Assembly (NCBI RefSeq): GCF_021295345.1
Contig: NZ_JAIMJB010000004.1
Location: 85,242 to 149,241 of the forward strand
From: Motilimonas eburnea
GTDB taxonomy: Bacteria > Pseudomonadota > Gammaproteobacteria > Enterobacterales > CBDFNC01
DNA: 64,000 nucleotides
Reading direction: 5' to 3'
Shown here: positions 8,181 to 17,399 of the stretch, piece by piece
Numbering within the stretch: the first letter of the stretch is position 1
How the letters are laid out: every line of letters starts with the position of its first letter
Translations under genes and position numbers: made by a program
Notes under the pieces: model-generated
Databases searched by the model: none
What the model saw: only the letters and a program-made list of their open reading frames with translations
What the model was told of the DNA's origin: nothing

Positions 8181-10850
8181 ATGATGTATAGACGCTCTAT
8201 TTTAGCCACCGTAATTTGTACCACCCTCGCCGCTTGTGGCGGCTCTAGCAGCTCCAGTGATGTAACAACAGTCACCCCCGAGCCAACTATCGAACCGACC
8301 GTAGAGCCAACGCCAGAGCCATTAAGCTTTAGCGGTAAAGCAGCAGATGGTTATTTAGTTGATGCTAAAGCCTGTTTGGATTTGAACGCCAACAAACAAT
8401 GTGATGACGATGAGCCCTTCGCTACCACAGGTGAAGGCGGTGTATTTACTATAGAAGGCGTCACTCAAGAGCAAATCGATTCTGCAGCCTTATTGGTAGA
8501 AGTCATCGAGAACGTCACCAAAGACGAAGATAACCTAGATGATGAAAACGGTGGCGTGATTCAAAAGTCTTACAAACTCACAGCCCCAGCGGGATCTGAC
8601 TTTGTCAGCCCGATTACCACATTAGTACAAAACGAAATTGAAAAAGGCAGCACGGCCGAGCAAGCCAAAGAAACCGTTAAGAAAAAACTCGGTACGACTA
8701 AAGACGTCAGTGAAGATTACGTTGCCGCGCAACAATCTGAAGAGCTAACGGAAGAAGAAAAACAAGAGTACGCCACCCTACATAAAATTGCACAAGTCAC
8801 TGCAACCGTTATCGCAGATAACACGGAAACCTTAGAGCAAGTGGCGCAAAGTGCGGACATTAGTGTTGAAGAGCTCACCGCTATCATTGTCGAAGAAGTC
8901 AATAAAGCCCTTGAAACCATTGTCGAAAAAGTGGCAGAAGCCGAACAAAATCAAGGTGAAGTAGGTGAAGGCGAAGAAGAGCCTGACTTCGACCCAACAA
9001 CCATCGCAGCTGAAATTGACGAAGAGCATATCGATCTTGATGAAGAGAACCTAAAAGACAAAATTGACGAAAACGAAGCAGAAAAATCGGCCACTGCTGC
9101 TGATTTAGGTGAGCTACTCAAAGGAGATGGCATTCACTGGTTCTACGGTGAAAAAGAAGCCGATCGTGAACTTGAACTCGAGTACGGTAACCTTCAACTG
9201 GATGATGAAGGCAACGCCATTGAAACCATCTATTACCTAAATGAAACAATGGATGGCTTTGAAATGGAAGTCATGGATGCCGATGGCGAAGAAGATGATT
9301 ACTTGCAGCGCATGCTCACCGCTGATGGCTGGGTAACAGAAGACGATGATATTGTCAGCGTGAACATCAATGACGATGGCAGCATTGAACTCGTGATGCA
9401 AACGCCAGCGCTGAATGAAACAGCAACAGCGAAGCAAGTTAATATTGGTGACCTAAAAGTGGCCGTTGTCCTTGCAGAATCAGGCGGTAATGGTGCTTGG
9501 TCTAAGGTGTTACCAAAAGATGCCACCTTCCCAGCCGATACCATGGCGTATCGATTGAAAACCGAATCAAGTATCGAGCAATATTATAGCTTCCACGAAG
9601 GTGATTGGTGTGATGATGACCGTAAATCAAAACTTAACGGCATGTGTAATGGAGCAGAAATTGTCGCTGCCGATGGCACACGCAGCTGGGCGCAAAGCTT
9701 AGATGAGTTTATTGGTCAAAAACATTATGTGATGGGTTTTGACCAAGCCGAAGGAGCGGTTGAGCTCAGCGAAGATGGCAAAGTGCATTTTTACAGCCAA
9801 AAATGGGGTGAAGCCGAATTTACTAAATTAGAAGCCGTAGGTACTTGGCAAGATATCACAGTACACGGTGAAACCTTGCGTGAAATCGTCCTCCCTGACA
9901 GCATCGCAATGCGCGATGATATCCGCTGGAATAACTTTAACGAAGAAGATAACAAGCAATACCTTACTGTGGTTGACAACTACGTACGTGTCACTTGGAG
10001 TGAAACACGGGACAGTGCGGATGGTGAATATGTATTCGATAAGGCGACCCAAGAATACATAGTGAATAAATTCGATTTCGACCTCTATCATCCAAAAACC
10101 TTAGCCAGCTGTTTGGCGAGTTTGGCGGATAAAGGATATGTAGCAAAAGTCGGTGATGAGTTTGAGCAATATACCGAGATAACTCGTGCTTCAGGCGATT
10201 ATTCAGATACATTCAAACGTTATGAAACCTTCAAAACAACAAGCCTTACTGGCTCTTGGTTGCAAAATACGAAAGACGTAACAGGGCTACCTAGCTGGGT
10301 TGAAGATATGACAGGGGATTTACAAGTTATTTTCTGGTCAGCAGTTTCTCCTGAAGGAGACTCTTTTGGACATGTAAATATATACCAGTCCGATCACACT
10401 TATTACGGGGAAGAAATGGTTGATGGGGATGGCAACTTAGTTGTTGATGAGCAAGGAAACTATAGTGGCTGGGGTATAGCCCGAGCAGGCTTATTTGAGC
10501 GAGTTCCTGAACAAATGGTGCTCAACCAACCTGTTCCCTTTAGCTATTCCAATTTCTCAACCTATCCTCTGTATAACGCTGAGCCAGGCGCCGATGTAAA
10601 AGATTATATTACGGCAGAGTTCAATGGTGCAGAAGAGTATCTAGGTAAAGAGACAATAAGTATCCCAGCAGGCCAATTTGATGCCTGTAAGGTGCGTCAC
10701 ACCAGCCAACAAAAAGGCTATGATGGCCATACCTATGAAGAGACTTATTGGAAAATAAATCGAGCAATGCTCAAGCTTGTAGCGCATGAAATGTCACCGG
10801 ATTCAGAAATGAAAACAACAAAACATAAAACTCGCCTACCGCGCCACTAA
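8181..10850 (+). CDS. Large acidic surface lipoprotein, unknown function
   Basis: 889 residues beginning with a lipoprotein signal (RRSILATVICTTLAAC, lipobox LAAC, lipidated Cys about residue 19) and a Ser-rich, then Pro/Glu/Thr-rich linker. Next comes FSGKAADGYLVDAKACLDLN, a small beta domain of the type often found at the start of marine gammaproteobacterial lipoproteins, in which a calcium-like DLNANKQCDDDEP segment follows. The middle (~150-310) is extremely Glu/Asp-rich and helical. The rest has no domain I recognise; it contains several Trp-rich beta-like stretches and a late Cys (FDACKVRHTS). GGAG lies about nine bases before the ATGATG start. Probably an outer-membrane-anchored or exposed protein. 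A terminator follows at 10871. Confidence 0.72.
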   Translation: MMYRRSILATVICTTLAACGGSSSSSDVTTVTPEPTIEPTVEPTPEPLSFSGKAADGYLVDAKACLDLNANKQCDDDEPFATTGEGGVFTIEGVTQEQIDSAALLVEVIENVTKDEDNLDDENGGVIQKSYKLTAPAGSDFVSPITTLVQNEIEKGSTAEQAKETVKKKLGTTKDVSEDYVAAQQSEELTEEEKQEYATLHKIAQVTATVIADNTETLEQVAQSADISVEELTAIIVEEVNKALETIVEKVAEAEQNQGEVGEGEEEPDFDPTTIAAEIDEEHIDLDEENLKDKIDENEAEKSATAADLGELLKGDGIHWFYGEKEADRELELEYGNLQLDDEGNAIETIYYLNETMDGFEMEVMDADGEEDDYLQRMLTADGWVTEDDDIVSVNINDDGSIELVMQTPALNETATAKQVNIGDLKVAVVLAESGGNGAWSKVLPKDATFPADTMAYRLKTESSIEQYYSFHEGDWCDDDRKSKLNGMCNGAEIVAADGTRSWAQSLDEFIGQKHYVMGFDQAEGAVELSEDGKVHFYSQKWGEAEFTKLEAVGTWQDITVHGETLREIVLPDSIAMRDDIRWNNFNEEDNKQYLTVVDNYVRVTWSETRDSADGEYVFDKATQEYIVNKFDFDLYHPKTLASCLASLADKGYVAKVGDEFEQYTEITRASGDYSDTFKRYETFKTTSLTGSWLQNTKDVTGLPSWVEDMTGDLQVIFWSAVSPEGDSFGHVNIYQSDHTYYGEEMVDGDGNLVVDEQGNYSGWGIARAGLFERVPEQMVLNQPVPFSYSNFSTYPLYNAEPGADVKDYITAEFNGAEEYLGKETISIPAGQFDACKVRHTSQQKGYDGHTYEETYWKINRAMLKLVAHEMSPDSEMKTTKHKTRLPRH

Positions 10851-10870
10851 ATACAAATGAGTTAATTCTA

Positions 10871-10896
10871 ATGCCGCCCTCGGGCGGCATTTTTTT
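10871..10896 (+). terminator. Rho-independent terminator after the acidic lipoprotein
   Basis: Inverted repeat ATGCCGCCC / GGGCGGCAT with a two-base loop, followed by six T. The T run overlaps the stop codon of the convergent glycosyltransferase gene. Confidence 0.88.
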
Positions 10897-12127
10897 ACTC
10901 GTCCATCTCGTTACGATTCTTCGCTTCAATCCACTGCGACATATACTGGGTACTTTTCATGCTGTGGTGGAGTAGCATGGCGCCGATAAAGTTGCCTTGT
11001 CGGTGAGTCGCTAAATTCGCTTGCAGCGCTGCCAATCTAGCAACCAAGGCCTGCCCCAATGTCTTAGCATCATACACTTGCGTTAATAACACCTGCCCTG
11101 CCTCACTGGCTTGTTGCCACGTTTGCTCATCTTGATACAAGGCGACGGCACCCGCAATAAATGCTTGCTCGGTCTCAGCCACCTTACCGGGCCACGGCAA
11201 TTCGTCTGTCATACCTTCACTGCCAATGGGTGTGGTGACACTTGGTGTGCCCATTTGCATGGCATCAATAAACTTCCCCTTAATGCCCGCGCCAAAGCGC
11301 AGCGGCGCAAGGCAAACTCGCGCACTGGCCATCACGGCATGGGCATCTTCGGCCCACCCTTTGACCATAAATCCCGTTTTGGGGTTATGTAGGGCCGTTG
11401 CCTTGGGCGGCGGATAAGAGCCATAAATATGCAGCTCAGCCTCTGGGCATTGGCGTCTTATCTCTGGCCATAACTGACTTAACTGCAGCACCGCATCCCA
11501 ATTCGGCGCATGGCGAAAATTACCAATGGAAACAAAGTGCTGACGCTGTGCATACGGTACTGGGTTCACTTCTTTGGGCGCCACCATAAACGGCAAGAGA
11601 TGCAAGATCTCCGGCGCCATATTAAAGTGCTGCTTAAGCAAGTGCATTTCATAACTTGAAATAATCAATGACAAATCACAGCGATAAATGGCGGCAATTT
11701 CACGCATGGCCAGATCGGACGTCATTAAATCGCTGATGGCAAACTCACGCTGCTGCTTTACCGCTTGATGACGCGCTTGGCGCAGGCACTGTAAATCCTC
11801 TGTATCAAGCACCCGCATGGCATTAGGGCAGTTTTTTTCTACCCGCCAGCCAAATTGCTCTTCCATCATAAAGCGGTCAAACATCACCATATCGGGCTGC
11901 AACTCGCTAATAAACACATCAAACGAGCTGCAATTTAGCGCGATACTAACGCCGTCGATGCCCTCTTGCGCCAGATCCACCATATGCTCGGTGCGCGCCG
12001 CGGGGCTAGCAAAGGTCACTTGCCAGTTTTGCTGTTTAAATAAGCGCAGTAACGACATCATATGGCTGCCAGCCGCCGACGAATTGGGCTCTGGCCACAC
12101 GTAGCCAATCACAAGAACTTTTTGCAT
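10895..12127 (-). CDS. Glycosyltransferase, GT4-like (GT-B fold)
   Basis: 410 residues. The N-terminus MQKVLVIGYVWPEPNSSAAG matches the GT4 N-terminal domain with its Gly-rich acceptor loop. The C-terminal half has FVSIGNFRHAPNWDAV and KGKFIDAMQMGTPSVTTPIG, the nucleotide-sugar-binding region that normally reads KxxEAMxxGxPVVxTxxG; here the usual Glu is Asp. Likely transfers a sugar to a cell-surface glycan; donor and acceptor are unknown. AAGG precedes the ATG by about seven bases, and the gene starts 8 bases after recJ, so it is read with it. In E. coli recJ is followed by prfB, so this gene is a lineage-specific replacement at that position. Confidence 0.8.
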   Translation of the reverse strand: MQKVLVIGYVWPEPNSSAAGSHMMSLLRLFKQQNWQVTFASPAARTEHMVDLAQEGIDGVSIALNCSSFDVFISELQPDMVMFDRFMMEEQFGWRVEKNCPNAMRVLDTEDLQCLRQARHQAVKQQREFAISDLMTSDLAMREIAAIYRCDLSLIISSYEMHLLKQHFNMAPEILHLLPFMVAPKEVNPVPYAQRQHFVSIGNFRHAPNWDAVLQLSQLWPEIRRQCPEAELHIYGSYPPPKATALHNPKTGFMVKGWAEDAHAVMASARVCLAPLRFGAGIKGKFIDAMQMGTPSVTTPIGSEGMTDELPWPGKVAETEQAFIAGAVALYQDEQTWQQASEAGQVLLTQVYDAKTLGQALVARLAALQANLATHRQGNFIGAMLLHHSMKSTQYMSQWIEAKNRNEMDE

Positions 12128-12135
12128 AGAATGCC

Positions 12136-13857
12136 TTACAAAGGATTAATCAATTCAACGATGAGTTGTACGCTACGATTGCCGCGAAACTCATTGATGT
12201 CTAACCGATAAGCCAGCTCAACCCAGCGGTTCATGGGGTTAGGCCAAAGGTTTAAGTCGACATTAAAGGCAATAGCATCAATAGCAGCGCCGCCCGACTC
12301 CGGCTCCAGCACCATTTTTAAGTGCTTTTGCCCAACAAGACGCTGTTGCAACAGTTTAAATTTACCGTCAAACATTGGCTCTGGGAACGCTTGGCCCCAA
12401 GGCGCAGCAAATTTCAGTTGTTGGGCGAGCTCAAGATTGAAATCCGATGGACTTAGCTCGCCATCGGTTAACAAGCTGCCCTGCAACACACTAGGGCTAA
12501 TGTGTTGATTAACCACTTTATTGAGCGCTGCTTTAAAATCAGCAAAGTGCGCTAAAGGCAAAGACAATCCCGCCGCCATGGCATGGCCACCAAACTTAGT
12601 AATTAAGCCCGGATATTGGGTATCCACCGAATCCAGCATATCACGCATATGAATGCCGGGAATGGAGCGCGCCGAGCCTTTAATTTCTCCTTCACCCGCA
12701 CTGGCAAACGCTAAGGTAGGACGGTAGTAGCGCTCCTTGATCCGTGAGGCCACCAAACCTATCACGCCCTGATGCCAATCTTCTTGATATAAACAAATCG
12801 CTGTCGGTAAATCGTCTTCATCCAGCTCAAGGCGCTCTAAGGTGCTGATGGCTTCTTGTTGCATTGCCCCTTCGATGTCGCGGCGATCGCGATTTAAGGC
12901 ATCCAGTTCAACGGCGAGTGAGCGCGCTTGGGGCAGCTCCTCACATAACAAGAGCGACACCCCTAAACTCATTTCATCAAGACGACCGGCCGCATTAATG
13001 CGCGGGCCTAGCGCAAAGCCCAAGTCGCTGGCTACCAGTTGCTGCTGGTTTCTGCCGGCCACTTCAATCAGGGCTTGTATGCCCGGACGACAATGTCCGG
13101 CGCGAATACGACTGATGCCTTGATGTACTAAGATGCGATTATTGGTATCAAGGGCGACCACATCCGCGACCGTGCCAAGGGCGACAATATCGAGCAAACT
13201 GGCCAAGTTAGGTGGCGCACCATTAAAGCCGCCGCGCTCGTTTATATATTGGCGCAGGGCCAACATTAAATAAAAGGCAACCCCGACACCGGCAAGGTTT
13301 TTACTTGGGAAACCACAACCATGTTGATTGGGGTTTACGATGGCATCGGCCGGCGGCAGCTCATTACCCGGTAAATGGTGATCGGTAACCACAACGGTTA
13401 AGCCCAGTTGCTTGGCCGCCATCACACCTTGAATACTGGAAATACCGTTATCCACGGTAACGATGACTTGCGCGCCCCTGTCTGCGGCTAACTGTACGGT
13501 TTCAGGACTTAAGCCATAGCCGTAATCAAACCGGTTGGGCACCAAAAAGTCGACATTGCGACAGCCGAGCATTTTGAGGGCCAGCACACATAAAGCGGTG
13601 CTGGTAGCGCCATCGGCGTCAAAGTCGCCGACAATAATAATGCGTTGCCCGGTGTTGATGGCATCAAAAAGCAGCTGACAGGCACGCTCTATGCCTTGCA
13701 TCGTACCAGGAGGGCATAAAGCGCTGGCGGCTGTGGCTAGCTCACTGGCACAAGTAATGCCGCGACTAGCATAAATTTGCCGTAACACGGCTGGGATCTC
13801 TGGGGGTAAAAAGCTGTCATCCACCCGCTCACGGCGCTGGATTGAAAATGTCGCCAT
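12136..13857 (-). CDS. recJ: Single-stranded-DNA-specific 5'-3' exonuclease RecJ
   Basis: 573 residues, the normal RecJ length. DHH-family motifs are visible: GDFDADGATSTAL (motif I metal ligands), VTVDNGIS, VVTDHHLPG (the DHH motif), and GPRINAAGRLDEMSLGV with FGGHAMAAGLSL from the DHHA1 domain, then an OB-fold C-terminus. RecJ degrades 5' single-stranded ends in recombination (RecFOR pathway), mismatch repair and stalled-fork processing. It lies downstream of dsbC and xerD in the same direction, the order known from E. coli. A terminator sits between dsbC and recJ, so recJ may have its own promoter or depend on readthrough. Confidence 0.96.
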   Translation of the reverse strand: MATFSIQRRERVDDSFLPPEIPAVLRQIYASRGITCASELATAASALCPPGTMQGIERACQLLFDAINTGQRIIIVGDFDADGATSTALCVLALKMLGCRNVDFLVPNRFDYGYGLSPETVQLAADRGAQVIVTVDNGISSIQGVMAAKQLGLTVVVTDHHLPGNELPPADAIVNPNQHGCGFPSKNLAGVGVAFYLMLALRQYINERGGFNGAPPNLASLLDIVALGTVADVVALDTNNRILVHQGISRIRAGHCRPGIQALIEVAGRNQQQLVASDLGFALGPRINAAGRLDEMSLGVSLLLCEELPQARSLAVELDALNRDRRDIEGAMQQEAISTLERLELDEDDLPTAICLYQEDWHQGVIGLVASRIKERYYRPTLAFASAGEGEIKGSARSIPGIHMRDMLDSVDTQYPGLITKFGGHAMAAGLSLPLAHFADFKAALNKVVNQHISPSVLQGSLLTDGELSPSDFNLELAQQLKFAAPWGQAFPEPMFDGKFKLLQQRLVGQKHLKMVLEPESGGAAIDAIAFNVDLNLWPNPMNRWVELAYRLDINEFRGNRSVQLIVELINPL

Positions 13858-13874
13858 TAGCTAAACTGCCTCTT

Positions 13875-13908
13875 TTAAAAAAACAAAAGGCGACCTAGGC
13901 CGCCTTTG
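13875..13908 (-). terminator. Terminator between dsbC and recJ
   Basis: Reading the minus strand, AAAGGCGG and CGCCTTT arms around CCTAGGT form a stem, followed by TTTTGTTTTTTT. It falls after the dsbC stop codon and just before the recJ start. Confidence 0.8.
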
Positions 13909-13924
13909 CGATAAAATGATGAAA

Positions 13925-14851
13925 TTATTGCGCGGTATCAGCTTGCGCAGTCACTTTCTCTTTTTCCGCCATTTCAGCTAACAACGGAGCCAGACGCGCA
14001 GCAGGCACATAACCGGGTTGCATCGAGCCATCAGACAGCACCATAGCTGGTGTACCGTTAACGCCGAACATACCGCCTAACTCATATTGCTTTAACACGG
14101 TATTATCACAAGTCTTGGCCTGAATTGGCTGACGGCTTTTCGCTGCGTCCATGGTGGCTTTCTGATCTTCAGCACACCAGATCGACACCATGTCACGATA
14201 GGTTTGTGAGCGCTCACCACCACGTGGGAAGGCTAAATAGCGAATGGTGATGCCTTCTTTATGGTAATCCGCCATTTCACTGTGTAGCTTTTGACAGTAA
14301 CCACAGTCGGTATCGGTGAATACGGTGACCACGTATTTCTCGTCTTTCGCTGGGTACACTATCATGTCTGTTTCAAACGCTTTTAACTGCTCAGCGCGCA
14401 GCACAGATTGCGCTTGTTCGGTCAAGTTAGTCACTTCTTTATTCTCTACTTCGTAGAGGTTACCAAATATTAAATAACGACCCGTTGGGTTGCTGTATAA
14501 AATGCCGCGATTGGTTTTCACTTCATACATGCTTGGAATAATGCTGCGATCCATGGTGAAGGGCTCAATACCAATGGTCGCTAACTGCTCACGGATCATT
14601 TCAAAGTGCTGCGACTGTTCACGCGCCGCTTCCAGATCGGGGTGCTCCGCCTTCAGTGCACGCAATTCGGTGGTCAAATCACTGTTCTTTTGGTTTTGCT
14701 CATTGAGCACCTGCTCCAACTCGGCAATACGTTGCTCAGCAGAGCTTAATTGAGCCTGTAATGCCTTGGTTTGACTGTCCGTAGTCTCAGCAATTACTGG
14801 GGCACTGATGGCGCCCATTAAAGCAACTGCTAGCAAGGTTTTCTTCCACAT
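13925..14851 (-). CDS. dsbC: Periplasmic protein disulfide isomerase DsbC with an N-terminal coiled coil
   Basis: 308 residues: Sec signal peptide (~1-21, ...SAPVIAE), a predicted coiled coil (~27-70, heptad-like LQAQLSSAEQRIAELEQVLN), the DsbC dimerisation region (~85-150), and a thioredoxin-fold domain with the active site CGYC (Cys183/Cys186) and the cis-Pro segment NGTPAMVLSDG. A second Cys pair (SIWCAED, AKTCDNT) matches the structural disulfide of DsbC. It isomerises wrong disulfides in exported proteins and is kept reduced by DsbD. E. coli DsbC is 236 residues; the extra ~50-70 residues are the coiled coil, an uncommon extension. It lies between xerD and recJ as in E. coli. Confidence 0.92.
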   Translation of the reverse strand: MWKKTLLAVALMGAISAPVIAETTDSQTKALQAQLSSAEQRIAELEQVLNEQNQKNSDLTTELRALKAEHPDLEAAREQSQHFEMIREQLATIGIEPFTMDRSIIPSMYEVKTNRGILYSNPTGRYLIFGNLYEVENKEVTNLTEQAQSVLRAEQLKAFETDMIVYPAKDEKYVVTVFTDTDCGYCQKLHSEMADYHKEGITIRYLAFPRGGERSQTYRDMVSIWCAEDQKATMDAAKSRQPIQAKTCDNTVLKQYELGGMFGVNGTPAMVLSDGSMQPGYVPAARLAPLLAEMAEKEKVTAQADTAQ

Positions 14852-14978
14852 AACAACTCCAAATACTGGTTGATTAGTCGCCTAATTATTCAGGCAACAA
14901 AAATGGCTATCGCCCAATTATGCACACCCTTTGCAAAAGCCCAAGTAGTTTATTCCTGTTTCTTGCATTGGCATTTCA

Positions 14979-15863
14979 TTAAGCCCGAGGATGATGAGCT
15001 TGATGTAAGCTTTTCAAGCGCTCACCTGCCACATGGGTATATATTTGCGTGGTAGATAAATCACTGTGCCCCAATAACAATTGCACTACGCGTAAATCGG
15101 CACCATGGTTTAATAAGTGAGTCGCAAAGGCGTGACGCAAGGTATGAGGCGATAAATGTGTGTCAATTTGCGCCACTTGCGCATAATGCTTGATCCGGTG
15201 CCAAAAGGTTTGCCGAGTCATATACTGGCCGCGCCGGCTAGGAAACACCACATCTGAGCTGATTTGTTTCAACAGCGCACCGCGCGCCTCGTTAAAATAG
15301 CGCTGCAACCAATAGATGGCCTCTTCCCCCATGGGCACGAGTCGCTCTTTATTGCCTTTACCCACTATGCGAATTACCCCTTGGCGTAGGCTAATGCGCT
15401 CGGTGCTTAGACCCACCAGCTCGGAGACGCGCAAACCCGTTGCGTATAATAGCTCTAACATGGCCTTGTCTCTCAGACCGATGGCATCTTCTAGATCCGG
15501 CGCCATCAGCAGCGCATCCACCTCAGACTCAGATAAATCGGCAGGCAGATATTTAGGTAATTTAGGATTAACAATTAACGCGCTGGGATCGTCTTCACGG
15601 ATTTTTTCACGGCACATATACTGGTAAAACCGGCGTACGGCGCTCAGTAATCGCGCACTGGAGGTGGCCTTATAACCCGCGTGTTGACGCGCCGCTAAGT
15701 AATCTTGCAAATCACTGCGGCTTAGGGTCAACAGGGCTAAGCCTTGCTCGTCACACCAAGTGGCAAGATGATTTAAATCATGACGATAAGAGCTGGTGGT
15801 GTTATCACTTAAGCCCCGCTCTAACCACATGGCATCTAAAAAATCATCGATTAATGTGTTCAT
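14979..15863 (-). CDS. xerD: Site-specific tyrosine recombinase XerD
   Basis: 294 residues, normal length. SAM-like N-terminal core-binding domain (~1-85), then the catalytic domain with the full set of residues: Arg145 (ATGLRVSEL), Lys169 (VGKGNKER), His240 and Arg243 (SPHTLRHAFATHLL), His266 (LGHSDLS) and nucleophile Tyr275 (QIYTHV). With XerC it resolves chromosome dimers at dif under FtsK control. Position upstream of dsbC-recJ and divergent from fldB matches the E. coli arrangement and favours XerD over XerC. Confidence 0.95.
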   Translation of the reverse strand: MNTLIDDFLDAMWLERGLSDNTTSSYRHDLNHLATWCDEQGLALLTLSRSDLQDYLAARQHAGYKATSSARLLSAVRRFYQYMCREKIREDDPSALIVNPKLPKYLPADLSESEVDALLMAPDLEDAIGLRDKAMLELLYATGLRVSELVGLSTERISLRQGVIRIVGKGNKERLVPMGEEAIYWLQRYFNEARGALLKQISSDVVFPSRRGQYMTRQTFWHRIKHYAQVAQIDTHLSPHTLRHAFATHLLNHGADLRVVQLLLGHSDLSTTQIYTHVAGERLKSLHQAHHPRA

Positions 15864-15985
15864 TGCCTACCACTCTCAGTTCAGTTGGCCTGATTCTAAA
15901 TCACTCCCCTACAAACTCAAGGCACGGCTCGCTTATCGACCTGATTCCTTGCTAGAATGCGACCAGTTTAACAAAGGGGACTGTA

Positions 15986-16507
15986 ATGAAAATTGGTTTA
16001 TTTTATGGCTCAACCACCTGCTACACCGAAATCGCCGCCGAGAAAATCCGCGAGGCGATTGGTCCCGAGTTGGTTGATATCTTTAATATAAAAGAAACCC
16101 CACTAAGTAAAACAAGCGACTATCAAGTGCTGATCTTGGGTATCTCCACTTGGGACTATGGCGAGTTACAAGAAGATTGGGCTGAGCTGTGGCAACAAGT
16201 TAATGGCTTATCGGTGCAAGGTAAAATCATTGCTTTGTACGGCATGGGCGATCAAGAAGGCTATGGCCAATGGTTTCAAGATGCCCTGGGTATGCTTCAT
16301 GATGAATTGCAGCCCCAACAGCCGACCTTTATTGGCTATACCAGTACCGACGGCTATCAATTTGAAGCCTCTAAGGCCCTGACCCCAGATGGTGAACACT
16401 TTGTTGGCCTCGCCCTAGATGAAGATAACCAATACGATTTATCTGATCAGCGCATTCAAGATTGGGCAATTCAAATTTTAACCGAAATACAGGAACTGTC
16501 AGAGTAA
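15986..16507 (+). CDS. fldB: Flavodoxin FldB
   Basis: 173 residues. The N-terminal FMN phosphate loop [18 protein letters not shown] and the aromatic-containing loop [14 protein letters not shown] are both flavodoxin hallmarks, followed by [15 protein letters not shown], typical of long-chain flavodoxins. Divergent placement beside xerD identifies it as the FldB type. It is a low-potential electron carrier; its specific partners in this organism are not known. AAAGGGGA lies about seven bases before the ATG. Confidence 0.93.
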   Translation: MKIGLFYGSTTCYTEIAAEKIREAIGPELVDIFNIKETPLSKTSDYQVLILGISTWDYGELQEDWAELWQQVNGLSVQGKIIALYGMGDQEGYGQWFQDALGMLHDELQPQQPTFIGYTSTDGYQFEASKALTPDGEHFVGLALDEDNQYDLSDQRIQDWAIQILTEIQELSE

Positions 16508-16626
16508 GTCGACTTTTTATGCCGTAAAAACGGGCCTTTGCTCAAGTTTTAGCCACTTATCCATTAGCCCAGACCATTAACTAAGCTAGTATTGCAACAA
16601 ATAGGCAAACAAAGGTAGAAGGTAAC

Positions 16627-17355
16627 ATGGTCAAAGCAACACTGAAAAAGGTTAGCCTAATGAGTGGCCTGTTATGTTTATTTGGCTTTAGTAGCCATGG
16701 CCACAGCGCCGTATATAAGTGCCAAGTCAAAGGTAAAACCGTCTACCAATCAACTACCTGCTTTAACGGCAAGCAAACCGTATTACACCCTAGCAAACAT
16801 GATACAGGCCTGCATGCATCTTGGTTTGCTCGCCCGAAAATGCTCCCTGATAGTGCCCGTTGTCAGCCCGAACAATGCCAATGCGGTGAACAAACCTTGC
16901 CTTTAGGCCAAAACCAGACAGAAAATGTGGCCGCGTCACTTAATGCCATTATCACCGACTGGCAGCGCCACCAAAACGCATACCTTAGTTATCAAGCATT
17001 GTCTGATGAGGACAAATTTACCTCACCGTTACAAGATCAAGTGGCGACTTCTGCTTGCAGTATTGCCATGCATCAGGCGGTACTGAACCAAGCCTATTTA
17101 AGCGTACTCAATGATGACTTGAAGCCTGCCTTAACCGATGTTCAGCAACAAGAAATTAAGGCTAAATGTGAGTCTGAATCGCAAGAGAATAGTAGCGATG
17201 AGGCCAATTCGCGCCTTCAGGCTTGTATCACCCGTGCGCAAAATGAGGCAAGTAACAATGCCCAAGCAAGGGATGAAAGAATAGCCCAAGCAAAGGCTAA
17301 GTTCGCCAAACCCGTGGCAGTGTTAAAACAAAAAAATCCCTACTTTAGCGAGTAA
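16627..17355 (+). CDS. Secreted DUF4124-type protein
   Basis: 242 residues. A Sec signal peptide (about residues 1-28, ending ...SHGHSA) is followed by VYKCQVKGKTVYQSTTC, the short Cys-containing beta motif of DUF4124 (usually xYKCxDxxGxxxYxxxPC). The rest is a helical, Cys-poor region rich in Gln and Ala with no recognisable domain. Probably periplasmic. Function is unknown for the family. A hairpin terminator follows directly. Confidence 0.72.
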   Translation: MVKATLKKVSLMSGLLCLFGFSSHGHSAVYKCQVKGKTVYQSTTCFNGKQTVLHPSKHDTGLHASWFARPKMLPDSARCQPEQCQCGEQTLPLGQNQTENVAASLNAIITDWQRHQNAYLSYQALSDEDKFTSPLQDQVATSACSIAMHQAVLNQAYLSVLNDDLKPALTDVQQQEIKAKCESESQENSSDEANSRLQACITRAQNEASNNAQARDERIAQAKAKFAKPVAVLKQKNPYFSE

Positions 17356-17358
17356 CGC

Positions 17359-17382
17359 AGGGAGCCTAGGCTCCCTTTATTA
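17359..17382. terminator. Bidirectional hairpin terminator between DUF4124 gene and brnQ
   Basis: AGGGAGC / GCTCCCT around CTAG with a TTTATTAT tail on the plus strand. It lies between the stop codons of two convergent genes. Confidence 0.7.
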
Positions 17383-17399
17383 TCACTTTATCGCTCAGC

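Noticed and set aside
8700..10200. Several long minus-strand frames opposite the acidic lipoprotein
   Set aside because: They mirror the acidic codon runs (Ser/Phe-rich translations) and lack start sites.
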